Shown one piece after another: positions 29,054 through 40,005 of a stretch of DNA of 64,000 bases. The position numbers and the translations under genes are program-made. The stretch spans positions 62,001-126,000 of the forward strand of contig JALFTC010000014.1 of assembly GCA_022779485.1 (NCBI GenBank). Direction: 5' to 3'. Source of the stretch: Ruminococcus sp. Lineage in GTDB: Bacteria > Bacillota > Clostridia > Oscillospirales > Acutalibacteraceae. Numbering within the stretch: the first letter of the stretch is position 1; every line of letters starts with the position of its first letter. The notes below the pieces were generated by a model, which saw only the letters and a list, made by a program, of their open reading frames with translations, searched no databases and was not told the origin of the DNA.

Positions 29054-29881
29054 CTACCTACTCACATAGGCTATTCCGCAGGAGTTTGTTCCTATGTGAC
29101 TTCCTATTACTGCTCCGGCGTTTACAAGGCTGTGGTTGTTGATGTTGTAACCGGCTTCTATAAGTGATTCTTTCAGCACAACACCTTGGTGGTGAATGTG
29201 GGTGTACATAATGTGGAATGGGTATTTTAGGTCGGGCTTGTTGTGGTTAAGTCTGTGTATGATGTAGTTCATTCCCCTTTTCATACCAATGCTTTTGTGG
29301 GTCAAAACCACCTTGCCATTTTCCATAGTGATAACAGGCTTGATGTTGGCAACAGAGCCGATTTTCGCCTTTTGGGAGGATATTCTTCCGCCCCTTTGCA
29401 GAAAATCTATGTTGTCTATACAGGCATACAGCTTGATTTTGTGCTTTAGATTTTCAAGGCGGTTAAAAATTTCTGATGCGCATTTCCCCTCATTTCGCAT
29501 TTTTACCGCCTCCTCTACCAAAATTCTCTCTCCGGCAGAGGCACTCATACTGTCTATGATGTAACAGCTTTTGCGGTTTTTGGAAAAATATTTTACACTC
29601 TGATATGTTCCGCTTAGGTGTGAGGACAGAAAAATCCCCACAATTTGGTCGTTTGGCGGAATTTTGCTAAAGGTATCCTCAATCAGCTTTGGCGAGGGAA
29701 GGGAAGTCTTAGGGTGTGCGTCCTGCATAGTAAGAAGATTGTAAAAAATCCTCTTTGTCAAATTCACATTTTCCTTGTAGTGGACATTGCCAAAGGAAAC
29801 AGTCAGAGGTATAGACTCTATGTCCAGCAGAGATATTTCAAGGGGTTCAAAATCGGCGGCAGAATCGGTTATTATCCTTAC
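29054..29881 (-). CDS. DegV family protein
   Basis: MVRIITDSAADF start (ORF track begins upstream at 29944); PKTSLPSP, SSHLSGTYQS motifs. Confidence 0.9.
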   Translation of the reverse strand, partial: VRIITDSAADFEPLEISLLDIESIPLTVSFGNVHYKENVNLTKRIFYNLLTMQDAHPKTSLPSPKLIEDTFSKIPPNDQIVGIFLSSHLSGTYQSVKYFSKNRKSCYIIDSMSASAGERILVEEAVKMRNEGKCASEIFNRLENLKHKIKLYACIDNIDFLQRGGRISSQKAKIGSVANIKPVITMENGKVVLTHKSIGMKRGMNYIIHRLNHNKPDLKYPFHIMYTHIHHQGVVLKESLIEAGYNINNHSLVNAGAVIGSHIGTNSCGIAYVSR

Positions 29882-29943
29882 CATAAAGTTCCTCCAAAAA
29901 GTGTTCTGTATATTATATTGCCCCGAAAAATCACCAATAATCA

Positions 29944-29972
29944 AAAAGCCTTGACCGTCAAGTCAAGGCTTT
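29944..29972 (-). terminator. Terminator downstream of nadE
   Basis: AAAAGCCTTGAC-CGTCAA-GTCAAGGCTTTT. Confidence 0.7.
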
Positions 29973-29993
29973 TGAGTTACTTTATTAAAGTTT

Positions 29994-31970
29994 TTACAGC
30001 TTTTCTACCTCGTCAAGCCAAATTCTTGCACTGGAATCCGTGGGCATTCGCCAGTCACCCCTTGGAGAAAGGCATACAGAGCCAACCTTTACGCCGTCAG
30101 GCAGACAGCTCCTTTTAAACTGCTGTGTGAAAAATCTTCTGTAAAATGTTTTCAGCCACTTTTTAATTGTGTCCTTGTCAAATTCACCCTTAAAGGCGGT
30201 ACAGGCAAGGCTGAAAATCTTTTCAGGCTTAAAGCCAAAGCGGAGAACATAGTACAGGAAGAAGTCGTGTAGAATATACGGTCCAACCTTTTCCTCTGTT
30301 TTTTGTGCGATTTTTCCGTCCTTTGTAGGTGGTAAAAGCTCGGGGGAGATAGGTGTGTCAATAATATCCTCCAAAATTTCCGTACCCTCTGCAAAGATGT
30401 TGTTCTTTGCAACAGCGTCAATCATCCACTTAATAAGGGTTTTTGGGATAGAGGCATTGACACCGTACATTGACATATGGTCGGCATTGTAGGTGCACCA
30501 GCCAAGGGCAAGCTCGGATAAATCCCCTGTGCCCACAACAATTCCTCCAACCTTGTTAGCTACATCCATAAGCACCTGTGTTCTTTCCCTTGCCTGAACA
30601 TTCTCGTAGGTGATGTCGTGTACATTTTCGTCGTGACCTATGTCCTTCATATGCTGACGACAGCTGTCGGCAATAGGGATTTCCATCAGGGTTACGCCAA
30701 GGGCTTTCATCAGGCTGATTGAGTTGTTGTAGGTGCGGTCGGTTGTGCCAAAGCAGGGCATTGTAACCCCCACAACATCTGTCATTGGCTTGTTCATTCT
30801 CTTTGCAGTTTCGGCGCATACAAGGAGAGCAAGGGTTGAGTCCAGTCCTCCGCTTACCCCAACAACCATTTTTCCGCCTATAACGGAAATTCGCTTTTTC
30901 AGTCCCTCAACCTGCATTGAGAAGATTTCCATACATCTCTTTAGCTTTTTGCTGTTGTCGGCAGGTACGAAAGGAGTTTTGTATACAGGGTAGTATTCGC
31001 CGTTTGACACAGAATCCTTTATTGGTTTATCTGTTTCGTCAATGTAAAATTCTCTTTTTTCATTAACAAAATTTGTATAGATATCTTCGTTGAATTTCTT
31101 GTAATATACCAGACAGTCCTTAAAGGACTTGTTTTTTCTGCGGTCAGCCCTTATTTTGCCAAGGTCTGTGTCGCAGATTAACAGGTAGTCGTTGTCGATA
31201 GTCTTTTGGTTTTCTTTTAGAATAGTTCCGTTTTCGCTGATGATGGAGTGACCGCTGTAAATCAGGTCTTGGGTGCTTTCTCCCGCACCTGCCGAGCAGT
31301 AAACATAGGTGCAGATGTTGCTGCCGCTAAACTGCTTTACCATTGAACGGAGATATTCACCCTTGCCGATTGTTGCGTTGCTGGCGGATAGGTTCAGTAT
31401 GATTTCCGCACCTGAAAGTGAAAGCATTGCTGAGGGTGGCACAGGCGCCCACAAATCCTCGCAGATTTCCACACCGAATTTGCAGTAGTCGTTGTCAAAA
31501 ATCATATTTCCGAAGCCTATGCACTTATAGCCGGCAAAGCTCATAACTTCAAAGGGCTGATTATTCAGGTCGGTGTTTGAGCTGAACCACCTTTTTTCGT
31601 AAAACTCGTTGTAGTTTGGCAAAAAGGTCTTTGGCACAATGCCCACAATGTCGCCCCTTGTAATTACAACACCGCAGTTGTAAAGCTGACCTTTATATTC
31701 TACGGGACAGCCAACAATAAATGTTCCGTACAGCTTTTTTGATTTTTCCGTAATGACTCTTACGCCATCTTCTGCGTTTTCAAGGAGTTCCTGCTGAAAG
31801 AACAAATCCTGACAGGTGTAGCCTGTTACGGAAAGCTCGGGAAATACGGTGATGTCCACCTTTTCCCTGTCTGCCATTTTCATCATTTTTATGTGTTCTT
31901 CAACATTCTTTTTGGTGTCTGCAACGGTTGTGTTAATCACAGCCGAGGCTACCCTTACAAAATCGTTCAT
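29994..31970 (-). CDS. nadE: Glutamine-dependent NAD+ synthetase
   Basis: Nitrilase-type glutaminase domain plus VGVSGGLDSTLAL PP-loop and GTGDLSELALGWCTYN. Confidence 0.95.
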   Translation of the reverse strand: MNDFVRVASAVINTTVADTKKNVEEHIKMMKMADREKVDITVFPELSVTGYTCQDLFFQQELLENAEDGVRVITEKSKKLYGTFIVGCPVEYKGQLYNCGVVITRGDIVGIVPKTFLPNYNEFYEKRWFSSNTDLNNQPFEVMSFAGYKCIGFGNMIFDNDYCKFGVEICEDLWAPVPPSAMLSLSGAEIILNLSASNATIGKGEYLRSMVKQFSGSNICTYVYCSAGAGESTQDLIYSGHSIISENGTILKENQKTIDNDYLLICDTDLGKIRADRRKNKSFKDCLVYYKKFNEDIYTNFVNEKREFYIDETDKPIKDSVSNGEYYPVYKTPFVPADNSKKLKRCMEIFSMQVEGLKKRISVIGGKMVVGVSGGLDSTLALLVCAETAKRMNKPMTDVVGVTMPCFGTTDRTYNNSISLMKALGVTLMEIPIADSCRQHMKDIGHDENVHDITYENVQARERTQVLMDVANKVGGIVVGTGDLSELALGWCTYNADHMSMYGVNASIPKTLIKWMIDAVAKNNIFAEGTEILEDIIDTPISPELLPPTKDGKIAQKTEEKVGPYILHDFFLYYVLRFGFKPEKIFSLACTAFKGEFDKDTIKKWLKTFYRRFFTQQFKRSCLPDGVKVGSVCLSPRGDWRMPTDSSARIWLDEVEKL

Positions 31971-32026
31971 ATATACACTTCCAAGGTTTTATTTAATTAT
32001 TATAATCATACTTGTTGTTTTTATTA

Positions 32027-32051
32027 AAGGGGCAGAAAAACTGCCCCTTAT
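32027..32051 (-). terminator. Terminator between the YARHG lipoprotein gene region and nadE
   Basis: AAGGGGCAG-AAAAA-CTGCCCCTT hairpin. Confidence 0.6.
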
Positions 32052-32078
32052 AATTACATATTTGTACTACATAAAAAC

Positions 32079-32654
32079 TTATCTGTAATTTGACAGGAAG
32101 TTTTTGTTGTAGTTTTCGTAGTCGTTAAAGCTTTTTTCTGCCTCACTTTGGCTGTTGACAGTACCCTTGTACCAGGACTGGCTTTCGTAGTAAGCCTGAA
32201 TTGAGGCTGTTTTGAAGATATAGCCGTGGTGAGCGTAGATGTCGTTGATAACGCTTTGTACTGTGTCGGCAGAAAGACCAGCTACATCACTTTCGTCAAA
32301 GTATCTCGTTGATGCTCCGCTGTAATCAATGTAACCCACAGGAGCCTCTGTTGCAGGCTCATAGTACTGAGTTGTCGGCTCATAATAAACGGTGGTAGGC
32401 TCATAATATTCTGTGGTGGTAGGAGTTTGTGTTGCCTTTTTCTTTGTGGTAGAAGGCGCAGTTGCCTTTTTGGTGGTAGAGGTTTTATCTCTGAATGAAA
32501 ATGTTACTGATTCCGAAATTGAAATGGTAGGCTCCTTAAAGGTTGCCTGTGTGGTGGATTCTGAATCTGTTTTGCTTATGAAGTCACATCCTACAAATGT
32601 AAGGAGTGTAACAAATACCAGTAGTATTGGGAATGTTGTAAATAATTTTTTCAT
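32079..32654 (-). CDS. YARHG-domain lipoprotein with Thr/Pro/Tyr repeat linker
   Basis: Lipobox LLTFVGC; linker YYEPTTVYYEPTTQYYEPATE; C-terminal INDIYAHHGYIF...W pattern. Confidence 0.8.
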   Translation of the reverse strand: MKKLFTTFPILLVFVTLLTFVGCDFISKTDSESTTQATFKEPTISISESVTFSFRDKTSTTKKATAPSTTKKKATQTPTTTEYYEPTTVYYEPTTQYYEPATEAPVGYIDYSGASTRYFDESDVAGLSADTVQSVINDIYAHHGYIFKTASIQAYYESQSWYKGTVNSQSEAEKSFNDYENYNKNFLSNYR

Positions 32655-32852
32655 AGTGACCTCCTATATAATTAATGGGTAATTAGCGTTATGACAAATT
32701 TCTACACCTTTACTTTACCAAATAACAATTATTTAGTCAATATTTTAAGATAATTATTCCAAAAATGTAATTAACACTTGTAATTTATACCCCAAATGTA
32801 TTAAAATCATATCAGTTATATTTTACTCAAGGATATACGGGAGGAAACAAAT

Positions 32853-34208
32853 ATGCATGTGGTTGTTATCGGTGCCGGTAAGATAGGAAAGTTCCTTATC
32901 AGCAGTCTTAGAGAAGAAGGCCATGATGTTGTTGTAGTTGATATAGACGAGCAAAGAGTTGACAGAATTGTTGAAGAGCAGGATGTTAACGGAATTTGTG
33001 GCAACGGAACTCATTATGATGTGCTAAGGGAGGCGAACATTCAAAACGCCTACCTTGTTATATCCACCACACTTTCTGACGAGATAAACATACTCTCTTG
33101 TCTTATAGCCAGAAAAATGGGTGCAAGACACGCTATTGCAAGGGTGCGTGGACCTGAATATGTCAATCAAATTGACTTTATGAAGAACGAACTGCGAATA
33201 TCAATGATGGTTAATCCCGATATGAGCGTTGCAAATGAAATATCCCGTATTTTGAAATTCCCTGCCGCCACAAATTACGAAACCTTTGCAAACGGCAGAA
33301 TTGATATGATTGAGGTTAAGGTCAAGGGGGATAACGACATAATTGACAAGCCTATATATGAAATTTCCCGTATGTACGGCAATCAGTTTTTGATTTGCGC
33401 TGTCTGCCGAAATGAAGATGTATTTATTCCAAACGGTAATTTTGTTATCCGTGAAAAGGACAGCATCTACATCTGCGGTTCACACAAGACCATTGAAAAT
33501 ATCCTAAAGGGAATGAAAATTCTCAAGCACAGGATAAAAAATGTTATGATAATAGGCGGTTCACGAATTGCCCACTACCTTACAATGATACTTATGAAAA
33601 TGGGTATGAATGTGACTGTAATTGAGAAGAATAGGGAAAGGTGCAAGTTCCTTGCAGACCATTTGCCTGACGCAAGAATTGTCCTTGGCAATTCCGCCGA
33701 CCACAAGCTTTTGATAGAAGAGGGCATTGCAAACAGTGACGCTGTGGTAAATGTTACCGACAGTGACGAGGGTAACTTCCTTGTGGCTATGTATGCCCAA
33801 AGCTTTAATGTAAAAAAGCTGGTTACAAAGATAAACGAGCCGGAGTTTTATCAGCTTTACAACAAAATTATGGGTGAAAGTGCCATATCTATGAGCCAAA
33901 TAACCTCTTCAATAATTGTAAAATATATGAGAGCCAAGCTTAATGCAGAGGGAGAGGAAATCAAAAATCTGTATAAGCTGATGGATGGCAGAATTGAGGC
34001 AATAGAATTTGTTGCACAGGGCAATAAGGACTATATTGGAGTTCCAATAAAGGAGCTTAAATTTAAAAAGGATATACTTGTAGCCGCAATCAGCAGAAAA
34101 AAGATGATTATTTTCCCCACAGGTGATGATACAATACAGGAAAATGACTCTGTAATTGTTGTTACAAAGGGCAAGGCTATTCGTTCATTAGAGGATATAT
34201 TTGTATGA
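32853..34208 (+). CDS. trkA: Trk system potassium uptake protein TrkA
   Basis: Two Rossmann RCK-N domains (VVIGAGKIGKFL; MIIGGSRIAHYL) and RCK-C domains. Confidence 0.93.
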   Translation: MHVVVIGAGKIGKFLISSLREEGHDVVVVDIDEQRVDRIVEEQDVNGICGNGTHYDVLREANIQNAYLVISTTLSDEINILSCLIARKMGARHAIARVRGPEYVNQIDFMKNELRISMMVNPDMSVANEISRILKFPAATNYETFANGRIDMIEVKVKGDNDIIDKPIYEISRMYGNQFLICAVCRNEDVFIPNGNFVIREKDSIYICGSHKTIENILKGMKILKHRIKNVMIIGGSRIAHYLTMILMKMGMNVTVIEKNRERCKFLADHLPDARIVLGNSADHKLLIEEGIANSDAVVNVTDSDEGNFLVAMYAQSFNVKKLVTKINEPEFYQLYNKIMGESAISMSQITSSIIVKYMRAKLNAEGEEIKNLYKLMDGRIEAIEFVAQGNKDYIGVPIKELKFKKDILVAAISRKKMIIFPTGDDTIQENDSVIVVTKGKAIRSLEDIFV

Positions 34209-35653
34209 ACTATCGTGCAGTAATTAATATTTTAGGCAAAATTATGTTCCTTGAGGGGGCGCTTATGACTCTGCCCCTGATAGTAGCCATAATTTACGGA
34301 GAAACAAGTACATACATTTCATTTGTAATTCCTATTTGTATTCTGCTTAGTATAGGGTTGATTTTTGGACTTAAAAAACCAAAGAATAATATGCTCCTTG
34401 CAAGAGAGGGACTGGCAATCTGCGGTCTTGCGTGGATTTTTATGTCACTATTCGGGTGTTTGCCATTTGTTATTTCGGGAATGATACCAAACTATTTGGA
34501 CGCATTTTTTGAAACTGTGTCGGGATTTACCACCACAGGCTCAACCATTATGACAAAAATCGAGGGCAACCCCCTTGGACTACTGTTTTGGAGGAGTTTT
34601 ACTCACTGGATTGGCGGTATGGGTGTTCTCACATTTTTAATGGCGGTTGTACCCCAGGGTGACGGTCAGTCAATGCACCTTATGCGTGCAGAGGTGCCGG
34701 GACCAAAGGCGGGCAAGATTGTGAGCAAAATGACTGATACTGTGAGGATACTCTATGTCCTTTACTTCGTCTTAACCGTTGCGGAGATTGTTTTCCTTAT
34801 GTTTTCCGGCATTGGCTTTTACAACAGCGTTGTCACAGCCTTGGCAACAGCAGGTACAGGAGGATTTTCCGTAAAGGACGCATCTATTGCAGGTTACAAC
34901 AGTCCATATGTTGAATATGTTGTGGCGTCATTTATGATGCTGTTCGGCGTAAACTTTAACCTGTATTTCTTCCTGATTATGAGGAAGTTTGGCACTGTGT
35001 TTAAGGATGAGGAGTTCAGAACCTATATCTGCATAGTAGCGTCAAGTGTGGGGTTAATTGTAATTAATCTCCTCACCACATCTCAGGTTGCCTTTGAAAA
35101 GGCTTTCAGGGATTCCTTCTTTACCGTCACATCAATTATAAGTACCACAGGCTTTGTTACGGCGGATTTTGAACAGTGGTCAATTTTTGCCAAGATAATC
35201 CTTGTTTTGCTTATGTTTGTAGGCTCAATGGCTGGCTCAACAGGTGGCGGAATTAAGGTCAGCCGAATAATCATTTATTTTAAGCAGATGATTAACGATT
35301 TAAGGCAGATGATTCGTCCCCGTCAGGTTATGAGCGTCAGGCTGAACAAAAAAAGTGTTGACAACAGCATACTAAAGGGTATCAACACCTATCTTGTTAT
35401 CTATGTTTTTATTATAATTACAAGCGTTTTGCTTGTGAGCATTGAGGGTGAAAGTCTTGTTACAACCTTTACCTCTGTTGTTGCCTGTTTTAACAACATA
35501 GGCCCCGGTATGGAGGATGTTGGTGCGACAGCAAACTTTGCCCATATGAGTGTGCTGAGCAAAATTGTCCTTAGTTTTGATATGCTCGCCGGCAGACTTG
35601 AAATTTTCCCGATGATGATACTGTTTATACCGTCACTGTGGAAGAGGCATTGA
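34205..35653 (+). CDS. trkH: Trk system potassium uptake protein TrkH
   Basis: Multi-TM; TVSGFTTTGSTI and GSMAGSTGGGIKVSR filter/loop motifs; overlaps trkA. Confidence 0.94.
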   Translation: MNYRAVINILGKIMFLEGALMTLPLIVAIIYGETSTYISFVIPICILLSIGLIFGLKKPKNNMLLAREGLAICGLAWIFMSLFGCLPFVISGMIPNYLDAFFETVSGFTTTGSTIMTKIEGNPLGLLFWRSFTHWIGGMGVLTFLMAVVPQGDGQSMHLMRAEVPGPKAGKIVSKMTDTVRILYVLYFVLTVAEIVFLMFSGIGFYNSVVTALATAGTGGFSVKDASIAGYNSPYVEYVVASFMMLFGVNFNLYFFLIMRKFGTVFKDEEFRTYICIVASSVGLIVINLLTTSQVAFEKAFRDSFFTVTSIISTTGFVTADFEQWSIFAKIILVLLMFVGSMAGSTGGGIKVSRIIIYFKQMINDLRQMIRPRQVMSVRLNKKSVDNSILKGINTYLVIYVFIIITSVLLVSIEGESLVTTFTSVVACFNNIGPGMEDVGATANFAHMSVLSKIVLSFDMLAGRLEIFPMMILFIPSLWKRH

Positions 35654-35673
35654 TAAAAAATGATAAAAATAAC

Positions 35674-35713
35674 GGCTGTGAAATTGTTAATTCAATCTCA
35701 CAGCCTGTTTTTT
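35674..35713. terminator. Bidirectional-type terminator between convergent trkH and PPTase genes
   Basis: GGCTGTGA-AATTGTTAATTCAATC-TCACAGCC flanked by A- and T-runs. Confidence 0.7.
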
Positions 35714-35733
35714 TGCCTAAAGCAAATCGCTGA

Positions 35734-36375
35734 TTACAGAGTATTAGCACCTAAAATCCTCTCTGTCACATCTATTAACTTTTCCTCAAATTCATTGTCC
35801 TCACTGCAAACAGAAAGCTGGTATCCCTCTATATTGTATTCCTTAAAGTAATAGGGGTAGTTGTTGATGTTTTGCTCTACCCTGATGTCACCGCCGTTAA
35901 GGTTAATGCTTGTTTTGCGAAGATTTCTTCCAATACCTGTTCCGATACATTTCAGGAAAGCCTCTTTGAGAGTCCACAGTCTTGTAAAGGTTCTGTCGGG
36001 GTCGTAGCTTTGGTCTATCTGTATATTCTCTTCAAGGGTAAAGAATTTTGAGGCTATCTTTCTTCTGCCCCTTTGCAAAAGCTCAATGTCAACTCCCACA
36101 GGCTCGTTAGAAACGGAAAGCACTACATATCTTCCGCTGTGGCTGATGTTGAACTGTGTTTCCAAAGCCTGTGGTTTTCCCCCTATGCCGTAGGAGGTTA
36201 TGTCCCCTACAAAAGTTTTGATAAGAAGCCCTGCCCCAAGGGATTGCTTTTGAGGGGTGTTCTTTGGAAGTCGCAAAATCTTTTTTCTACGCTCCTTGTC
36301 AACGGTGTCAAGCTTTTTTTCAAAAAGCTCCCTGTTGTCAAGGGCATCTGTGTTTAAAATATAAGTTTTAACCAT
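35734..36375 (-). CDS. 4'-phosphopantetheinyl transferase (Sfp-like)
   Basis: FNISHSGRYVV, VGVDIE, FTRLWTLKEAFLKCIGTG motifs. Confidence 0.92.
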   Translation of the reverse strand: MVKTYILNTDALDNRELFEKKLDTVDKERRKKILRLPKNTPQKQSLGAGLLIKTFVGDITSYGIGGKPQALETQFNISHSGRYVVLSVSNEPVGVDIELLQRGRRKIASKFFTLEENIQIDQSYDPDRTFTRLWTLKEAFLKCIGTGIGRNLRKTSINLNGGDIRVEQNINNYPYYFKEYNIEGYQLSVCSEDNEFEEKLIDVTERILGANTL

Positions 36376-36397
36376 GAAAAATCACGCCTTTGTAAGA

Positions 36398-36880
36398 TTA
36401 TTTCTTATCAACTGAATTTGTTAAGGGTTTCTTATAAGTTCCGTATGCTAATATTTTCTTTTTGTACATACCGTTTGACCTTTTGATTAGTATAGTCAGT
36501 AGGAATAGAGTTTTAAAGAACAGAAAAACGGCTGCAATTATCATAACGCACCAACCCCATAGGTGGTCAATATTGCCAAAACCAACTGTAATCACAAGGG
36601 CAAATCCGATTACCGGATATTCAATAACAGACGCTGCCTTTGGAAGAAAAATCAACAGAATAAGGAAAGCCGACCACAACACGAAGTCCATGATTTTTGC
36701 CAGTGGCCCGAAGAGCCATCCGCTTACCTGGTCAATGGGGATGAATGTAACTAAAAAGGGAATTATTATCTTAAAAATAATTCCAAAGCTGTTGCCTAAT
36801 TTTTTTCCGATAAAATCAAAAAATTTAACAAGTGCCATACTTAACACCCTATCACAATTAATATATTTGAATTCTATCAC
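36398..36880 (-). CDS. Hypothetical multi-TM membrane protein
   Basis: ORF with several hydrophobic segments; no family recognised; likely start MALVKFFDF. Confidence 0.6.
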   Translation of the reverse strand: MIEFKYINCDRVLSMALVKFFDFIGKKLGNSFGIIFKIIIPFLVTFIPIDQVSGWLFGPLAKIMDFVLWSAFLILLIFLPKAASVIEYPVIGFALVITVGFGNIDHLWGWCVMIIAAVFLFFKTLFLLTILIKRSNGMYKKKILAYGTYKKPLTNSVDKK

Positions 36881-37019
36881 ATTAATAAGTGAATGTCGAG
36901 TTGTTTTTTTGTTATTCTGTTTCTTTTATTAAAGATTTATTCTGCAAAAGTGCAAATACTTGATTATTCTAAATGCAAAAGGTATAATATATTGGAAATA
37001 AACGAAAAGAAGTGTTACT

Positions 37020-38177
37020 ATGCAAGAATATATGCGTGTAAGGGCAGATGTAGACCTTGATGCAATACATCACAATCTGTCACTTGCAAAAAGCGTTATT
37101 AACAAGGATACTCAGCTTATGGCTGTTATCAAGGCTGACGGATACGGTCACGGTGCAAATCAAATTGCAAAGTACTGTGATGATGTTATCGACAGATATG
37201 CAGTTGCTATCCCCGAGGAGGGAATTGACCTTAGAAAAGCAGGCTTTACAAAGCCAATAAACCTTTTGGGCTACACACATCCTACCCAGTATGAGGATGT
37301 GATAAACTATGACCTAATCCCTGCAATCTTTACCCTTGATATGGCAAAGACGCTTTCCCAAAAAGCCTTGTCTATGAATAAAACTGTAAAAATACACATA
37401 AAGCTTGATACGGGAATGAGCCGAATAGGCTTTGCCGACAACGAGAAAAGTGTTGATGTAATTAAGGAAATCAGCCTGTTGCCTAACTTGGAGGTTGACG
37501 GTATTTTCAGCCATTTTGCAAGGGCAGATGAAAAGGATAAATCTGTTGCAAGAAGTCAGTTTGAAAGATTTACAAATTTTGTAAATAAACTAAAGTCAGA
37601 AGGACTTAAAATTCCAAATTGTCATATAAGCAACTCCGCCGCGATTATGGAGCTTTCGGATATGAATTTGCAGATTGTTAGAAGCGGAATTATCACCTAC
37701 GGTCTTTATCCAAGCGAGGAGATGGACAAGGAGAATTTCAAGATTATTCCGGCAATGGAGCTAAAGTCACAGGTGTCTTTTGTAAAAACTCTAAAGGCAG
37801 GAACTCCCGTTGGGTACGGCGGTACATATGTGACAGATAAGGAAACTGTAATTGCCACCATACCTGTGGGTTATGCCGACGGTTATCCTCGTTCACTCAG
37901 CAATAAGGGCAGAGTGATTATCAAAGGACAATCTGCGCCTATCGTTGGCAGAGTTTGTATGGATCAGTTTATGGTTGATGTAACCTGTATTGAGGGTGTA
38001 AAGCAAGGTGACGAAGTAACTCTTATGGGTAAAGAGGGTGAGGAATTTATCAGCTGTGAGGAACTTTCCGGTCTTGCCGGAAGTTTTAATTATGAATTTG
38101 TGTGTAACATCAGCAAGCGAGTTCCAAGGGTTTACTACAAGGACGGAAAGATTGTGGATGTTGTAACCTATGTATAA
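37020..38177 (+). CDS. alr: Alanine racemase
   Basis: AVIKADGYGHGA PLP-lysine motif, TGMSRIGF, VGRVCMDQFMVDVT. Confidence 0.96.
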   Translation: MQEYMRVRADVDLDAIHHNLSLAKSVINKDTQLMAVIKADGYGHGANQIAKYCDDVIDRYAVAIPEEGIDLRKAGFTKPINLLGYTHPTQYEDVINYDLIPAIFTLDMAKTLSQKALSMNKTVKIHIKLDTGMSRIGFADNEKSVDVIKEISLLPNLEVDGIFSHFARADEKDKSVARSQFERFTNFVNKLKSEGLKIPNCHISNSAAIMELSDMNLQIVRSGIITYGLYPSEEMDKENFKIIPAMELKSQVSFVKTLKAGTPVGYGGTYVTDKETVIATIPVGYADGYPRSLSNKGRVIIKGQSAPIVGRVCMDQFMVDVTCIEGVKQGDEVTLMGKEGEEFISCEELSGLAGSFNYEFVCNISKRVPRVYYKDGKIVDVVTYV

Positions 38178-38196
38178 AAATATATTATTGTTTTTT

Positions 38197-38230
38197 GGGG
38201 CTGTTGTTTATAAAATAACAGTCCCTTTTT
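38197..38230 (+). terminator. Terminator after alr
   Basis: GGGGCTGTTGTTT-ATAAAATAACAGTCCC hairpin plus TTTTT. Confidence 0.65.
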
Positions 38231-38431
38231 AAACAATTTATAATAAAAAGGGTATGAAAGATAAGTCCTATAATTCGTCAAAGTTTAGTATTTATCCCGT
38301 ATTTTATAACATTATTTGTCGAATTGTTCAATTGAATAGAAACAGAGTTTGAAGTATAATATTTATGTAGTGTGTTATACAAAAAAATTGTATGATCACC
38401 GGAAAAGAAAAAGATATATTGAGGGGAAAAT

Positions 38432-39883
38432 ATGTACAAAAAAAGTTATCAAAGCTGGCAAAAACACTTTGACTTTTTGCTTTTGGATGTTTTGTGTCTG
38501 CATATTTCTTACATTTGTGCCTTCTGGATGTTTGAGGGATGGGGAAATCCCTACGGCGTAAGCCTTTTCAGAATATGCGTAATTATGGCAACCCTGGTAG
38601 AGGTTCTTGTAGCAATATTTTTTGAATCCTACAAGCATATTTTACAGCGTGGAAAATACAAAGAATTTGTTGCAGTCCTAAAGCAATTTGCACTATGCAC
38701 CTTGATTTTTGTTTTACTTTTGTTCTTTGTGCAAAACGAGAATAATGTTGACAGACCGTTACTGCTAATATGGTTAGGTATTGCTTTTGTTATTACATAC
38801 GGAGAGAGATTACTGTGGAAAACGGTACTTATTAACAGGGCAGACGCCTCAGGTAAAAGGGCAATGCTTGTTGTAACAACAGGCAATCGAATGACATCTG
38901 TTCTGAATAATATCAAAAACAACAATTATGTGAGATACAGAATTGTAGGTATTTCAGTAATCGACCAAGACCTGAAGGGTCAGCATATAGACGGAATTAG
39001 GATTGTTGCAAACAGCGACGATATTTGCGAATTTGTTTGCAAAAACTGGGTTGACGAGGTTTTTATTGACATTGGAGAGGAATATTCTATTCCGGACTTT
39101 TTGATTGAAAAGTTTGAATCTATGGGTGTTGTTACCCATGTAAGCCTATTTGATGGAAAAGAGGTTGTTGGCAGAAAGCAGTTTATTGAGCGTGTTGGAG
39201 GATACACAGTTCTTACTACATCCATAAACTATTCTAGTCCTGCAAGACTTCTTGTTAAGCGTACCATTGATATTGCAGCCGGAATTTTCGGTTGTATATT
39301 AACCGGTTTGCTTTTCCTTATCTTTGCACCGATGATATATAAAGAGTCCCCTGGTCCAATATTCTTTTCACAAGAGCGTGTGGGTAAAAACGGTAAAACC
39401 TTTAAGATTTATAAATTCAGAAGTATGTACCTTGACGCAGAGGAGAGGAAAAAAGAGCTTGAGTCACAAAATGCCGTTGAGGGCGGACTTATGTTCAAAA
39501 TGGAAGATGACCCAAGAATTATAGGCTACAAGAAATTGCCTGACGGTTCATTTAAAAAGGGTATCGGTCACTTTTTAAGGCGTACCAGCGTTGATGAATT
39601 TCCTCAATTTTGGAATGTGTTAATAGGGGATATGAGCCTTGTAGGCACTCGTCCTCCAACTGTTGACGAATGGCAAAGGTATGAGCTTCACCACAGGGCA
39701 AGGCTTTCCACAAAGCCGGGTATTACAGGACTTTGGCAGGTTAGCGGTAGAAGTGAAATTACCGACTTTGAAGAAATCGTTAACCTTGACAGGGAATATA
39801 TCCGAAATTGGTCAATAGGAAATGATATAAAAATTCTCCTTAAAACAGTTAAGGTTGTTTTAAGGGGCGAGGGTTCAATGTAA
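38432..39883 (+). CDS. Polyprenyl glycosylphosphotransferase (WcaJ/WbaP-like sugar transferase)
   Basis: N-terminal TMs and C-terminal RTSVDEFPQFWNVLIGDMSLVGTRPP...KPGITGLWQVSGRSEITDFEE. Confidence 0.93.
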   Translation: MYKKSYQSWQKHFDFLLLDVLCLHISYICAFWMFEGWGNPYGVSLFRICVIMATLVEVLVAIFFESYKHILQRGKYKEFVAVLKQFALCTLIFVLLLFFVQNENNVDRPLLLIWLGIAFVITYGERLLWKTVLINRADASGKRAMLVVTTGNRMTSVLNNIKNNNYVRYRIVGISVIDQDLKGQHIDGIRIVANSDDICEFVCKNWVDEVFIDIGEEYSIPDFLIEKFESMGVVTHVSLFDGKEVVGRKQFIERVGGYTVLTTSINYSSPARLLVKRTIDIAAGIFGCILTGLLFLIFAPMIYKESPGPIFFSQERVGKNGKTFKIYKFRSMYLDAEERKKELESQNAVEGGLMFKMEDDPRIIGYKKLPDGSFKKGIGHFLRRTSVDEFPQFWNVLIGDMSLVGTRPPTVDEWQRYELHHRARLSTKPGITGLWQVSGRSEITDFEEIVNLDREYIRNWSIGNDIKILLKTVKVVLRGEGSM

Positions 39884-40005
39884 TGCTATAACAGTGTTGT
39901 GAGGAAATTTTAATTTTTAATGACTTCCACACAAGACTTTATCCCTTTAAAAGGTAACTTCAAGACAGTTGTTGCCGATTTACAATTTTTTGCGGAGGTG
40001 TTTTT

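Noticed and set aside
32340-32420. Short repeats in the YARHG lipoprotein gene as a CRISPR-like array
   Set aside because: They are in-frame YYEPTT codon repeats in a protein linker, not spacer-separated identical repeats.
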